Positions 34,963 to 43,452 of a stretch of DNA of 64,000 nt are shown here, one piece after another. Source of the DNA: DASVTR01 sp036382855 (GTDB lineage: Bacteria; Acidobacteriota; Blastocatellia; Pyrinomonadales; Pyrinomonadaceae); assembly GCA_036382855.1 (NCBI GenBank), contig DASVPO010000033.1, positions 124,001-188,000 on the forward strand, read 5' to 3'. The position numbers and the translations under genes are program-made. Every line of letters starts with the position of its first letter. Position 1 is the stretch's first letter. A model generated the notes under the pieces. That model saw nothing but the letters and a program-made list of their open reading frames with translations. It made no database searches and was not told the DNA's origin.

Positions 34963-36585
34963 TCAGTAATAATAATATCGCCCCTCTTCCAGATAACGGA
35001 TGCGCTCGCGGAGGCCATCAGGAATGATCGCGTATCTATCTTCCTTCTTATCATCCAAACGCAGCCACTTCTCCACGTTTGTAAACGGGTCGGAGAGGTC
35101 GAGCACGAGGCCGTTACGGCGATCCCAGACGCCCTGCCAGTCGCACTCATAATTTTCCCTGTCGTACGCGAAGCGCTTTACTGTTTGACCGCGCAGGCGT
35201 GCGCGGCCCGCAGCGGGCGGACGCTTCATCGCCGCGCTGATGTCATCTATGCCCTCAATCTCATGTGCGAGCACGCCCTGCCGCGAGAGTTCCGCGAAGA
35301 TACCTTTGCCGCCGAGTTGGCCGAAGCGAGTATCTATCTCTAAAAGCTGCCGCCGCAGTTGCAGGAATTGGCTCAACCCTCCCCAACTCAAACCGTGTTT
35401 GCGCAGGTACGGCTCTAAACGCTCCACCTCATAGAGGATGGGGCTGCCTGGGCCAACGACCGATTCAATGCTGATGCTCTTCTCGTCGTAATTCGCAATC
35501 TGAAGGGCCGAACGCAGAGAATTGTGCACGTAGGTCCAGTGTGGAAGTTGTTGCCAGTCGAATCCCTGCCGTCGTGCATAATCTTTGTAAAGCGCGAGTT
35601 TGATGGCCCAGTCGAGCGTTGTCTTAACGGCCTCCGGCCCCTTGTCCAGCCGCTCCAGCATCAGCCGCCACTCCCGGCAGGCTTCCTTGGCCCACGCAGG
35701 CATGAACGACGCGCGCAAGTGTTTCTCAGCGCGCTCAAGATAAAAGCGCTGAATCTCGATGGCCGTCATCCATTTGCCGTTAACCACCAGCGCTTCCGCC
35801 TTGCATTCTGTGTTGAAGGCGAAGCCCTTGAGTGCTGTTAGAGGAGCACGCAATCCAACTACTTCGCTGAAACGGACGCCGGCCTCCGCCATCGCAACCA
35901 CGAGAGCCGTGGTCGCAACCTTCAACCACATAGCCGTCTGCGAACAGAGACTCTCGCCGCAAATGAGATGAAGACGATGGAAGCCCCCGCTCGACAACGA
36001 CTCGTCTTTGGTGTGAAAGAGTCCGCGCTCGTGTGTGGAATGCTCCGAGACGACTTTGCCCAGATGCGGGACGCGCGGCGAGAGCGTAAACGAAAGCCCG
36101 CTTGATAAAGAATCAAACCCGCCCGCGCCCGTGTAGATGATGCGCGACACTAGATGCGGAATAATCTCTGCGGAAAGTTTCTCCGGGTTCATGCGGTGCA
36201 GGTAGGATTCATGGCAGCCCCAAGTCGTTCCTGCGCCGCTGTAGTCAACGTTGCATTTGAAAAAGGTCAGAGCGTCCTCGCCCTCTCCGGCATTGAATTT
36301 CGCTGCGAGGCCGGAGAGCATTTCTTCGCCCGCCAGAATGTAGCGCACCACCTCCCACGGGTCTGCACACTCCGGCGTGCTGAACTCCGGGTGCGAGCCG
36401 CAGTCAACGTAAAAGCGCGCGCCGTTTTCGAGAAACATGCCGGGACCGAAATCACGCAGGTACGGCTGTTCACGCCGCGCCAAGTCCATGAACAGCCACA
36501 ACTGCTGTTCACGGTTGCTCTCCGCGTCGTATTGTCCCTGCGCGTTGACGGCGTATTCCGTTTCGACGCCCATCAGCCTTTCCAT
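34963..36585 (-). CDS. Pup ligase/deamidase family protein (PafA/Dop), canonical member
   Basis: A 540-residue PafA/Dop-family enzyme. The N terminus MERLMGVETEYAV carries the family ATP/Mg-binding Glu, and RFYVDCGSHPEFSTPEC has the catalytic Asp in its conserved setting. Further matches are SGAGTTWGCHESYLH, GLSFTLSPRVPHL and the C-terminal helical domain. PafA links the C-terminal glutamate of Pup to lysines; Dop deamidates the terminal glutamine of Pup and removes Pup from substrates. By eye I cannot say which this is. It starts 8 bases after the Pup-like gene, whose GGQ terminus requires a Dop-type activity. Compare the divergent homologue at 36849-38744. Confidence 0.88.
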   Translation of the reverse strand: MERLMGVETEYAVNAQGQYDAESNREQQLWLFMDLARREQPYLRDFGPGMFLENGARFYVDCGSHPEFSTPECADPWEVVRYILAGEEMLSGLAAKFNAGEGEDALTFFKCNVDYSGAGTTWGCHESYLHRMNPEKLSAEIIPHLVSRIIYTGAGGFDSLSSGLSFTLSPRVPHLGKVVSEHSTHERGLFHTKDESLSSGGFHRLHLICGESLCSQTAMWLKVATTALVVAMAEAGVRFSEVVGLRAPLTALKGFAFNTECKAEALVVNGKWMTAIEIQRFYLERAEKHLRASFMPAWAKEACREWRLMLERLDKGPEAVKTTLDWAIKLALYKDYARRQGFDWQQLPHWTYVHNSLRSALQIANYDEKSISIESVVGPGSPILYEVERLEPYLRKHGLSWGGLSQFLQLRRQLLEIDTRFGQLGGKGIFAELSRQGVLAHEIEGIDDISAAMKRPPAAGRARLRGQTVKRFAYDRENYECDWQGVWDRRNGLVLDLSDPFTNVEKWLRLDDKKEDRYAIIPDGLRERIRYLEEGRYYYY

Positions 36586-36593
36586 GATGACAA

Positions 36594-36803
36594 CTACTGA
36601 CCTCCCTGCTGCTTCGTGGAGGCCAGGAACGCCTCACTATCGCCGGACAGAGATTTGCTAATCGCATCAAAACCGGCGGCCAGAAATTCTTCTCCCGCAA
36701 GGCGCAGCTCGTTGAGGTTGCTGCCCGGTGCTGCTTCCGGCGTCTGCTGTTGCGGCTGCTGCTGTGCCTCGCGCTCGTCTCTGTCTCTCTGTAAAAATCT
36801 CAT
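36594..36803 (-). CDS. Pup/UBact-like protein modifier
   Basis: A 69-residue highly polar protein, probably disordered at the N terminus (Gln/Pro-rich, residues about 12-28), with a helix-forming middle (LNELRLAGEEFLAAGFDAIS) and the C terminus STKQQGGQ. The Gly-Gly-Gln end is the hallmark of Pup and of the UBact proteins of Gram-negative phyla, which are conjugated through their last residue after deamidation of Gln to Glu. A strong AAAGGAG ribosome site precedes ATG 36803; an open frame ten codons upstream is not used. It is flanked on both sides by PafA/Dop-family genes. Confidence 0.88.
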   Translation of the reverse strand: MRFLQRDRDEREAQQQPQQQTPEAAPGSNLNELRLAGEEFLAAGFDAISKSLSGDSEAFLASTKQQGGQ

Positions 36804-36848
36804 TTGAAATTCTCCTTTCGTGTCGCCGCGCAAGCGCCGCCGCCTGCG

Positions 36849-38744
36849 TCAGCTTTCATTCTCAAAATCATCAATCAGTTCATCATCGCCAGCGTCTTCA
36901 TCGCCCGCGATTACCTGTTCGTCTAACTCTTCGTCCGCATCAAGCTCAAGCGACGGCTCATCGCGCCAAGCTGTGAGTTGACGGTTGAAGAGCGCCGCCC
37001 AGAATTGTGAGTTGCCGTTGCCGGGCGCGGAAGCGGCCTGCATCCTGCCGGGCGGTTTTTCTGCGGGCGGCGCGCCGAGCGCATCCAGAAGTTGGCCCAG
37101 GCTCTCTGCCTCCTCAAGAATTCTTTCCGTCTCCGCTCTGGTAAAACGGAGCGGGCTGGCGAGGTCGAGTGTCCGCGTCACGCTGCGATTGCTTTCGTTT
37201 TTGAGCTTGAAGCGTATGAAATCCCAGTTCACATCTTCGACCGCTTCCGGCTCAACGCTTCTCAGCAACATCGCGCGCGTCCACGCACGCGTATCTCCGG
37301 GCGGCTCGCTCGTGAAGCGCTCTGTTTGCTCCTCTGTTATCACACGCTCGATGATGCCACTTCGCTCGTAGGCCCAATAGATTCCTTCCGCCGCGTCAAG
37401 GCTCGAATACATGTGGTCAAGATGTTTGACCTGCGGCGCGTCCCATGACAGACCCGCTTTGCCGATTACCTGTTGCAGCACCGAAAGCTTCAAGACCCAA
37501 TCCAGCCGCGCGGCCAGCGCAACGAAGTCCTTCGCGGCAAGCTTCAGGAGCGTGTCTTCCCAGAGCGCAAGAATCTCCTCGGCGCGCGGCACAATCCCTT
37601 CACAACCGCCATCTGCGACAAACCTCTTCGCTTCTTCCAGAAAGAGCAACTGCAACTCAACGGCCGTCACCTCGCGGCCTGAGACGAGCCGCGCGCGAGC
37701 CTCAAGCGTCGGGTCGTGGCTAAAACTGACGACTGTTTCCACGGGGTCGTCTAGAATCAAATCAGGATTCACGCGCTCGGCCTCAATCATCGCCAGCATG
37801 ATTTGCATGACGCCCACCTTTAACAAACAAGCGACCTGAGAGAGCGTGTTATCAAAAAAGATGACGTGTAAGCGGGCCATCGAAGCCGTCTCGCTCTCGT
37901 CGCTTGCGCGGTAGCGGCCGCGTCCGCACAGAGGTTCATCACGACTGTTAACGAGCGGGCGATTGTGAGTCGTCTGCACGCCCGTCAACGTCTCGAAGAA
38001 ATCCGCGCGTTGAGAAATTTGAAACGCGACCGGCGGCGCGTCGTGCTCGCTCCCAACCTTGCCCTGCCCCGTGAAGACGATGCTCGAAGCCTGAAAGGAG
38101 GCCAGATAAAGCATGTAGTGCATCTTGCGCTGAAAGATGTTGTTCCACGTCCGGCGCGTGACCAGAAAATCCAGATGGCTCCCGTAAGAGTTGCCCTTGC
38201 CGTCAGTGTTATTGACGAGCACTTGAATCTTGCGCTTGCCGGGCAGTTTGTCGTTGGCCTTCGTCATCGCCGTGCGTGCGATACGCAGCATGGCGTGCCA
38301 GCAGGCAACGTGGTCGTAGGCGCTCAGGACTTCGGGCAGACAGAGTTCAAGATGATCCAGGTCTATGTAGGCGCAGCCGCCGTTAGACGGCAGAAACCTG
38401 CGGCCCCAGTCCTGTGGATTAAACCCGCCGGAGCCTGCCATGCGTCGCAGGCCGCCCGTCGCCGCATCAGCCGCAATCGCCTCCCCGGTCTCATCACTTT
38501 GCGAACTACGACGACCACGGCAGATTGAACATTTACAACCAGACAACTTCAACTGCTCTACGCGCGGCAGCCCTTCTATCTCAACGAGCAATCTTTGCGA
38601 GGCCGCGTCGCCCGTTCCGTTTGGGCTGTCGAGGCCGAGCACGAAGTTGCCCAGTTCTATGTCCGCGCCACAGAGCAGCGGCAGTCTCTCTCTCTCGCCT
38701 CCCGCCCGATTGGCAGGCGATTGATTAAGCTTTCTCTCACTCAT
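36849..38744 (-). CDS. divergent PafA/Dop-family enzyme with Cys-rich insert and acidic tail
   Basis: A 631-residue homologue of the PafA/Dop family. The first motif reads LCGADIELGNFV in place of GVETEY-type sequence, keeping the Glu. The catalytic Asp is likely in GGCAYIDLDHLELCLPEV. Features not seen in its 540-residue partner are a putative metal-binding insert CKCSICRGR (about residues 70-78) and an acidic C-terminal tail (about 600-631). It lies between the ATPase gene (11 bases) and the Pup gene (45 bases). With two family members next to a GGQ-ending modifier, one probably acts as Dop and the other as PafA; which is which needs structural comparison. Confidence 0.8.
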   Translation of the reverse strand: MSERKLNQSPANRAGGERERLPLLCGADIELGNFVLGLDSPNGTGDAASQRLLVEIEGLPRVEQLKLSGCKCSICRGRRSSQSDETGEAIAADAATGGLRRMAGSGGFNPQDWGRRFLPSNGGCAYIDLDHLELCLPEVLSAYDHVACWHAMLRIARTAMTKANDKLPGKRKIQVLVNNTDGKGNSYGSHLDFLVTRRTWNNIFQRKMHYMLYLASFQASSIVFTGQGKVGSEHDAPPVAFQISQRADFFETLTGVQTTHNRPLVNSRDEPLCGRGRYRASDESETASMARLHVIFFDNTLSQVACLLKVGVMQIMLAMIEAERVNPDLILDDPVETVVSFSHDPTLEARARLVSGREVTAVELQLLFLEEAKRFVADGGCEGIVPRAEEILALWEDTLLKLAAKDFVALAARLDWVLKLSVLQQVIGKAGLSWDAPQVKHLDHMYSSLDAAEGIYWAYERSGIIERVITEEQTERFTSEPPGDTRAWTRAMLLRSVEPEAVEDVNWDFIRFKLKNESNRSVTRTLDLASPLRFTRAETERILEEAESLGQLLDALGAPPAEKPPGRMQAASAPGNGNSQFWAALFNRQLTAWRDEPSLELDADEELDEQVIAGDEDAGDDELIDDFENES

Positions 38745-38755
38745 TTCAAAATCCT

Positions 38756-40459
38756 TCAGGCCACGTTGAGATAAAGGTGTGGCCGCGCGACCTTGCGCCG
38801 CACCAGTTCGACGCTGACGACATCAACATCCTGCGGCAAGTCGCTCAAATATTGGTGGCAGTTAAACGGCGTCAGCGTGCGCGCAGCGCCCTCAAACTCT
38901 TCGACGATGGCCGTCAGCACGTCCGTTAACTGAACGCCCGCCTTCCCGCCCTCAACTTCGCGCGTGCAGGCTCGCTCCGTCGCAGCGAGAGCAATCTTGG
39001 CGATGCTCGCTCCCGTAATCAGGTCTGCGCTTCTCACCATGCGGCGCTTGCCGTCGCGAAACGTAATGGTCGCAAGCTCGCTTTCGCCGTTTGGCGAGTA
39101 GAGCCTTGAGACGGCCGATTCGATGATGCTCTGACGGAGCGCCGCCTGGTCCGACTCTCCTGTGCTTTCGGAAGCATAGGGAATACCGGCGCTCAAGTGT
39201 TTGGCGAAGATGTCGCGCGCGGCCTTCCTGTTTGGCCTCGGCACTTCGACAATCGCATCGCCAAGCCGGCCGGGACGAAGCAACGCAGGGTCGAGCGCAT
39301 CGCGGCGGTTGGTCGCCGCAACAATCAGGATGTTTCCTCTCGACTCAAGGCCGTCAAGCTCTGTCATAAAGGCCGTCAACACCTGATCGTTAGTACGCAT
39401 TAACGAATTGCCGCGTGCGCCGCCGACGCTGTCCACCTCGTCGAAGAACATCACGACAGGCACGTCCGGCTCACGTTCTCCTGCCGCACGCGCGATGCGG
39501 AAGGCTTCGCGGTAGTTGGCCTCGCTCTGCGAATACCACATCGAATGAAGGCCCGCGGGCTTGATGTTCATAAAACGCGCACGCCCGCCGTCCGACACTT
39601 GACCAAGCCAGTTTGCCAGCGCACGCGCCATCATCGTCTTGCCCGTGCCGGGCGGCCCGACGAGCAGCACAGAACCTTTGCGACGCAGACGGTATTTGCG
39701 CACAGTCTCCGCGTGTTGCATGTGTAGGCGGATTGAGCGCTGCAAAGACTCTATCTCGCAATCGAGTCCGCCGATGTTCTCAAAGCTCTCGGCCGGAGTC
39801 TCTTCAAGGAAGAGGTCTGTGCGCTCTGCGCGTTCTATCTTCTCGAAGGCCATCCAGATATTTCTGTCCCAGCGCACAAGGTCGCCGCTGCGCAGCTTGT
39901 CCAACGCCAGCGCGCCAGCCGCATCAACCACGACCTCCTCATCTCTCCACTTGAGCACCATCCGCCCGCTCGACGTATAACGCTCAAACGAGGCTGTCTC
40001 TCCGCTCTGGAAAAAGTCGTAGGGCGACTTGCCGACGATGATGTTCAACTCGTTGCCGAGCAGAACTTCATCGCCCGCCAGCAAGCTCGCGCGGTCAACC
40101 TCTTCGCCAATTCGCACGATGCGGCGCGACGTTCCCCACGTAATCATGGCCGCGTCTTCGTCATCAGCGGTCGGCACGAAGCCCAGAAAGACGGCCGGAT
40201 GCCACGGCGGCGCAGTCATCTTTTCCAGAAGCTGCGCGAGCTTTTCCTGATTGTCGCGTGCTTCGCTCAAGCCCGACTGTAGAAACGACAACTCTTCGAG
40301 CAGAAAACGGTCTGCGCGTTGGCCCATCTCTCTTGAATAACCGCGAATCTCTTGCAGCAGCCGCAGTTTCTCATCCAGCGGCGGCGCGCTCGTTCCAGTA
40401 GTTGCCAGTCTCTCTAAGAGCAGCGGTATCTGCGTTTCATCTCTTGACGTACGCGTCAT
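38756..40459 (-). CDS. proteasomal-type AAA+ ATPase (Mpa/ARC-like)
   Basis: A 567-residue AAA+ protein with the ARC/Mpa layout: N-terminal coiled coil (about 50-82), OB-type beta domain(s) (about 88-215), then AAA+ with Walker A GPPGTGKT (268-275), Walker B VVMFFDEVDS (335-344) and the arginine-finger region LLRPGRLG. Mpa recognises Pup through the coiled coil and threads substrates into the 20S proteasome. The C terminus ends HLYLNVA; the usual proteasome-gating tail with the penultimate Tyr (QYL-type) is displaced, so docking to a 20S core is uncertain. It sits between the JAMM gene and the Dop/PafA gene, linking the ubiquitin-like and Pup-like halves of the operon. Confidence 0.87.
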   Translation of the reverse strand: MTRTSRDETQIPLLLERLATTGTSAPPLDEKLRLLQEIRGYSREMGQRADRFLLEELSFLQSGLSEARDNQEKLAQLLEKMTAPPWHPAVFLGFVPTADDEDAAMITWGTSRRIVRIGEEVDRASLLAGDEVLLGNELNIIVGKSPYDFFQSGETASFERYTSSGRMVLKWRDEEVVVDAAGALALDKLRSGDLVRWDRNIWMAFEKIERAERTDLFLEETPAESFENIGGLDCEIESLQRSIRLHMQHAETVRKYRLRRKGSVLLVGPPGTGKTMMARALANWLGQVSDGGRARFMNIKPAGLHSMWYSQSEANYREAFRIARAAGEREPDVPVVMFFDEVDSVGGARGNSLMRTNDQVLTAFMTELDGLESRGNILIVAATNRRDALDPALLRPGRLGDAIVEVPRPNRKAARDIFAKHLSAGIPYASESTGESDQAALRQSIIESAVSRLYSPNGESELATITFRDGKRRMVRSADLITGASIAKIALAATERACTREVEGGKAGVQLTDVLTAIVEEFEGAARTLTPFNCHQYLSDLPQDVDVVSVELVRRKVARPHLYLNVA

Positions 40460-40494
40460 CTTCTTAACCTCTCATCTCGCTTCTCAAATTCGAT

Positions 40495-41586
40495 TCAGCA
40501 TTCCGACAACACAGCATCGAGGGATACAACGCCCGCGCTTCCCTGCGTCTCCTTTTGCTGCTGCACTGCTTCGCCCGTGACGTTGAACCCGCGCGACTCC
40601 AACAGCCCGCGCCTCCATCCGAACAGAGAGAAGGTCGCAAGCTCTCCGGCCAGATCGTTGACGACGAGCGCTATGCTGTAAGCGCGCGGGAAGACGGTGC
40701 GATGCAGCGCGTGGTCGTGTGCGCTGAAGAAATCCACGGCCATCGTGCAAGCCTGCTGGCTCTCCTTTGAGCAGCCCTTGCACCACTCGCGCACAGGATG
40801 CGAATGCCACCAGCCGAGCATAATCTCGTCGCGGCGTCTGAGTTCGAGCGCCGCGCGCACATCCGTCCACGTCTGCGGCGTAAACTTCAGCTTCGTCAAC
40901 TCCGCCTCCGCATGACGCGCGGGGATTTGCGCCGTGACCTCCGCGAAGACTTCCCGCGCGCTCGCATCCCTCAGCAGATGCCCTATTAAAATGCCGCCGG
41001 TCTCTTTTGCGCCCGCCGCTTTGCTCAAGCCTTTCGCCTCTTCTAGAATCCGCTGCGGCACAAACAAGGGCATGTCAACAGCGTCCACGTTTCCATGAGT
41101 TGCGGAGTCTCCGACAAACGCTGCGAGAGATGCTTCCCTGATTGTGAGTCCCGGCGTCACCTCTTCGGTCGTAAAGCTGAACTTCGGAGTTTCCTGTGCT
41201 TTCTCCTGTCGCGGGAATGCGGCGGCTAGAAATTTAAAGCGCTCTCCTTTTTTCAGTATGCCTTTCTTCATCAGCAGGCTTGCGGCCTGCTTGGCGAGCG
41301 GACGGAAGTAAGCCTTCGTGAAGTCGGTCGCGGTCTCGATTGTTTCGTTTGTCCGAACGCTGATACGGAAGCCTTGCAGGTAAGGCTCGCCGAGCGTCGG
41401 ATGCCAGAGGGGCTGAACGGTACAGACTCTTCCCGCTTCATCGGCAGACAGCAGGCCGCGCCGGATCGCGCTAAACTCCGCCCACTCGCGCGCAGGCTCC
41501 CAGTCCACTGCTACCACCACCTGCCCCAGCGGAGCTTCCCCTGCGCCATACAACATCAGCGCATACTGATAACCGTCCTTCAACAT
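40495..41586 (-). CDS. JAMM/MPN metalloprotease (deubiquitinase-like)
   Basis: A 363-residue protein. The N-terminal half (about 1-165) is of unknown fold. The C-terminal half is a JAB/MPN domain with the full zinc signature: Glu195 in ETGGILIGH, His261 and His263 in GWWHSHP, and Ser288/Asp291 in FFSAHD. Between HSHP and SxxD there is an insert with three Cys (269, 272, 280) that may bind a second metal. JAMM enzymes cleave ubiquitin-like proteins from substrates or process their precursors. Since the nearby ubiquitin-like protein already ends in Gly, deconjugation is more likely than maturation. ATG 41586 has GGAGG 5 bases upstream. Confidence 0.87.
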   Translation of the reverse strand: MLKDGYQYALMLYGAGEAPLGQVVVAVDWEPAREWAEFSAIRRGLLSADEAGRVCTVQPLWHPTLGEPYLQGFRISVRTNETIETATDFTKAYFRPLAKQAASLLMKKGILKKGERFKFLAAAFPRQEKAQETPKFSFTTEEVTPGLTIREASLAAFVGDSATHGNVDAVDMPLFVPQRILEEAKGLSKAAGAKETGGILIGHLLRDASAREVFAEVTAQIPARHAEAELTKLKFTPQTWTDVRAALELRRRDEIMLGWWHSHPVREWCKGCSKESQQACTMAVDFFSAHDHALHRTVFPRAYSIALVVNDLAGELATFSLFGWRRGLLESRGFNVTGEAVQQQKETQGSAGVVSLDAVLSEC

Positions 41587-41636
41587 CAAGCCCTCCACAT
41601 TGATTCATCGCTTCGCGTGAGTCATCGAATCTTAAG

Positions 41637-41651
41637 TCGTTGACTCAACGA
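41637..41651. promoter_or_regulatory. 15-base palindrome between Ubl and JAMM genes
   Basis: TCGTTGACTCAACGA is a perfect 7-1-7 palindrome in the 113-base gap between the ubiquitin-like and JAMM genes. Its core TTGACTCAAC resembles the TTAACTCAACT repeats upstream of the operon. It may be an internal operator or a short RNA hairpin that sets different levels for the two gene products. Confidence 0.35.
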
Positions 41652-41699
41652 ACAAACGACGTAATGAATCTACGACTCGAACCGCCTTTCGAACGCCCT

Positions 41700-41984
41700 T
41701 CAGCCCGCGTCAATATTGGGTTGCAAAACCAACTCGTCGCCGGTTTGCAGAGCATCCCCGACTCTTTCGGAGGCGAGCAGATGGCGTCCTTCTCTCTCAA
41801 GGCGCGCGTGGTATGTCAGCGGGCGGCCGCTCACGTCGTTCTGCGGCAGGCTCATCTGCGCGAGCAATCCCTGCACGAGTTCACCGACGGTAGAATCCTG
41901 CGGCACGTTGCTCACGTTGGCCTTCTTCTGCCCCGACACATCCATCACCTGAAGCCCCACTCCCATCTTTTCCGGCGTTCCCAT
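41700..41984 (-). CDS. ubiquitin-like beta-grasp protein
   Basis: A 94-residue protein with a ubiquitin/YukD-like beta-grasp pattern: a first hairpin (VGLQVMDVSGQKKANVSNVP), a helix with STVGELVQGLLAQM, then RPLTYHARLEREGRHLL and the final strand DELVLQPNIDAG. The C terminus is Ala-Gly rather than Gly-Gly, with no residues after it, so no processing would be needed before adenylation by the E1. A GGAG ribosome site precedes ATG 41984; the longer open frame is rejected. It sits in one transcription unit with E1-, E2-, RING- and JAMM-type genes, which is why I favour a protein modifier over a sulphur carrier. Confidence 0.82.
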   Translation of the reverse strand: MGTPEKMGVGLQVMDVSGQKKANVSNVPQDSTVGELVQGLLAQMSLPQNDVSGRPLTYHARLEREGRHLLASERVGDALQTGDELVLQPNIDAG

Positions 41985-42007
41985 CTCTTTATTCTCCTTC
42001 TTAAGTA

Positions 42008-42898
42008 TCAAGTCTTCTTCAACTGCGTTTGTGCTGCCAGATAATTTCTGGCGATCCGTTCGTCCTGCATCGCTCTCACTTCGCGCCCGCATAAGCGGCA
42101 GGCGACGGAGAGAGCCGAGAGCGCATGATTCAACTCCACAACTCCGGGCAAGCTTGGAAACACGACTTCAAACAGCGCCGTCGCGCGCTCGCTTCTTTCC
42201 TTAACAGCCGCCCGCGCGAAACGTACGACACCGCAAGCCCTCAGCAGCATCAAGCCCACGGCTCGCCTGCTCCACTCACTAAAAGGTTCATCGCGCGCCA
42301 ACTCAACCGCGACGACCACAGAGCCTTCCCCTTGCTCCTCAACCGCTGCCTGATAAAAGCCATCTCCGGCTTCAAGCTCAAAGACAAACTTCGTCGCCGT
42401 TTTTTCGTCAAACGGCCATCCCGATTCTTCGCAGAGACGCAGCAGTTCGGAGTTTGCCTGCCGCGCAGTCTCATCTGCGCTAACGCCCCGGTTAAGCTTC
42501 ACGTGCTCTTTCGTCTTCTCCGTGTACAGACTTTCGACACCGGCTTTGAGTCCGGCGCAGGCTTCCTGCAAACGGAGCGTGAGATTAACTTCCTCGTCGA
42601 GCGCAATCTCCGCGCGCAGGTGCGGAGTCTGCTCTCCACGCGCAAGCGCAAAGCTGCCGGAGCCTAGTTGATGATTAAGATGGAGCAGCTTCCAGGCATC
42701 AACGCGCGCGGCAGCATCGCTCTCAAGCTGCGCTCTCAGGTGCAGCCAACGGTCGTCCGCGTGAGCGGCGACGAGCAGCATCCGTCCGTTGTTCAGGATA
42801 AAGTTCCAACTCTTCGGCCCTGTCGTCTCCACCAGCGAGGCACACTTCTGCAAACTCTCACCGATGACAAGCTCTCTTGTTCTGGTCTGGTATGACAC
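42008..42898 (-). CDS. unknown protein of the ubiquitin-like operon
   Basis: A 296-residue protein starting at GTG 42898, 11 bases after the E2 gene and 23 bases before the Ubl gene. It is a mixed alpha/beta protein with two similar halves by pattern (about 1-140 and 150-290). Segments such as WNFILNNGRMLLVAAHADDR and FYQAAVEEQGEGSVVVAVEL recall the compact fold of type III secretion chaperones or YbjN-like proteins. That is a weak, by-eye suggestion. No catalytic motif was found. Its fixed place between E2 and Ubl suggests an adaptor or chaperone for the modifier or its target. Confidence 0.65.
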   Translation of the reverse strand: MSYQTRTRELVIGESLQKCASLVETTGPKSWNFILNNGRMLLVAAHADDRWLHLRAQLESDAAARVDAWKLLHLNHQLGSGSFALARGEQTPHLRAEIALDEEVNLTLRLQEACAGLKAGVESLYTEKTKEHVKLNRGVSADETARQANSELLRLCEESGWPFDEKTATKFVFELEAGDGFYQAAVEEQGEGSVVVAVELARDEPFSEWSRRAVGLMLLRACGVVRFARAAVKERSERATALFEVVFPSLPGVVELNHALSALSVACRLCGREVRAMQDERIARNYLAAQTQLKKT

Positions 42899-42909
42899 CG
42901 CTCTTTTCG

Positions 42910-43452
42910 TTACCTTTCCGCACGGCTCTCGTTCGTCTCTATTTGCAGATTAAGCACGCGCCGCTTGAGCGGTCGCCTGTCCACAGGAAACCTGTGCTGG
43001 TTCAGTCTGGCCCACGCGCACGCTTCCCTGTTCAAAGCATCATCCTCGCGCATAGTGACCTTGTTGTAGGTGATGATCTCCCAACACTGAAACAAGAGGT
43101 CAACGAGCGACGTGCCCGGCGCGAGCCTTCCCACACAAATGAACGGCGACTTATCGCTGATGTTCGGATGAAAGACTTCCTTTGGATAACACCACGACAA
43201 GACCTGAAACCCGTTTGCAACGCGCAGGTAATCCGCAGGAAAGTAGACCATCAACTCGAAGCAATCCCACTCGCAGATTTCCGCGCCGAATCTCACCAAC
43301 CCCTTCGAGCGGAAGCGTGCCAAGTAGTCCTGCGGAGGCTGCCCGTCGGTTGTGACAGCCGGGTAGAGTTCAAGCAGGTCGCTCTGCTCGGCGAGCGCCA
43401 AGCCTTCGTTGTACTGCCGTTCGAGAAAACTTTCGAAAATCCTGTCAGCCAT
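42910..43452 (-). CDS. E2-like ubiquitin-conjugating (UBC-fold) protein
   Basis: A 180-residue protein with the E2 signature around the active site: YPKEVFHPNISDKSPFICVG, in which the His95-Pro96-Asn97 motif is followed by the candidate catalytic Cys106 at the usual spacing. The following region MREDDALNREACAWARLN matches the conserved E2 segment after the active site. The N-terminal half (RFGAEICEWDCFELMVYFPADY) fits the first helix and beta meander. E2 enzymes receive the modifier from E1 as a thioester and pass it to substrate lysines. It is encoded between the E1 gene and the unknown protein. Confidence 0.83.
   Translation of the reverse strand: MADRIFESFLERQYNEGLALAEQSDLLELYPAVTTDGQPPQDYLARFRSKGLVRFGAEICEWDCFELMVYFPADYLRVANGFQVLSWCYPKEVFHPNISDKSPFICVGRLAPGTSLVDLLFQCWEIITYNKVTMREDDALNREACAWARLNQHRFPVDRRPLKRRVLNLQIETNESRAER

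Noticed and set aside
41700..41984. Beta-grasp protein as ThiS/MoaD sulphur carrier
   Set aside because: Longer than ThiS/MoaD, lacks terminal Gly-Gly, and the operon context is protein modification.
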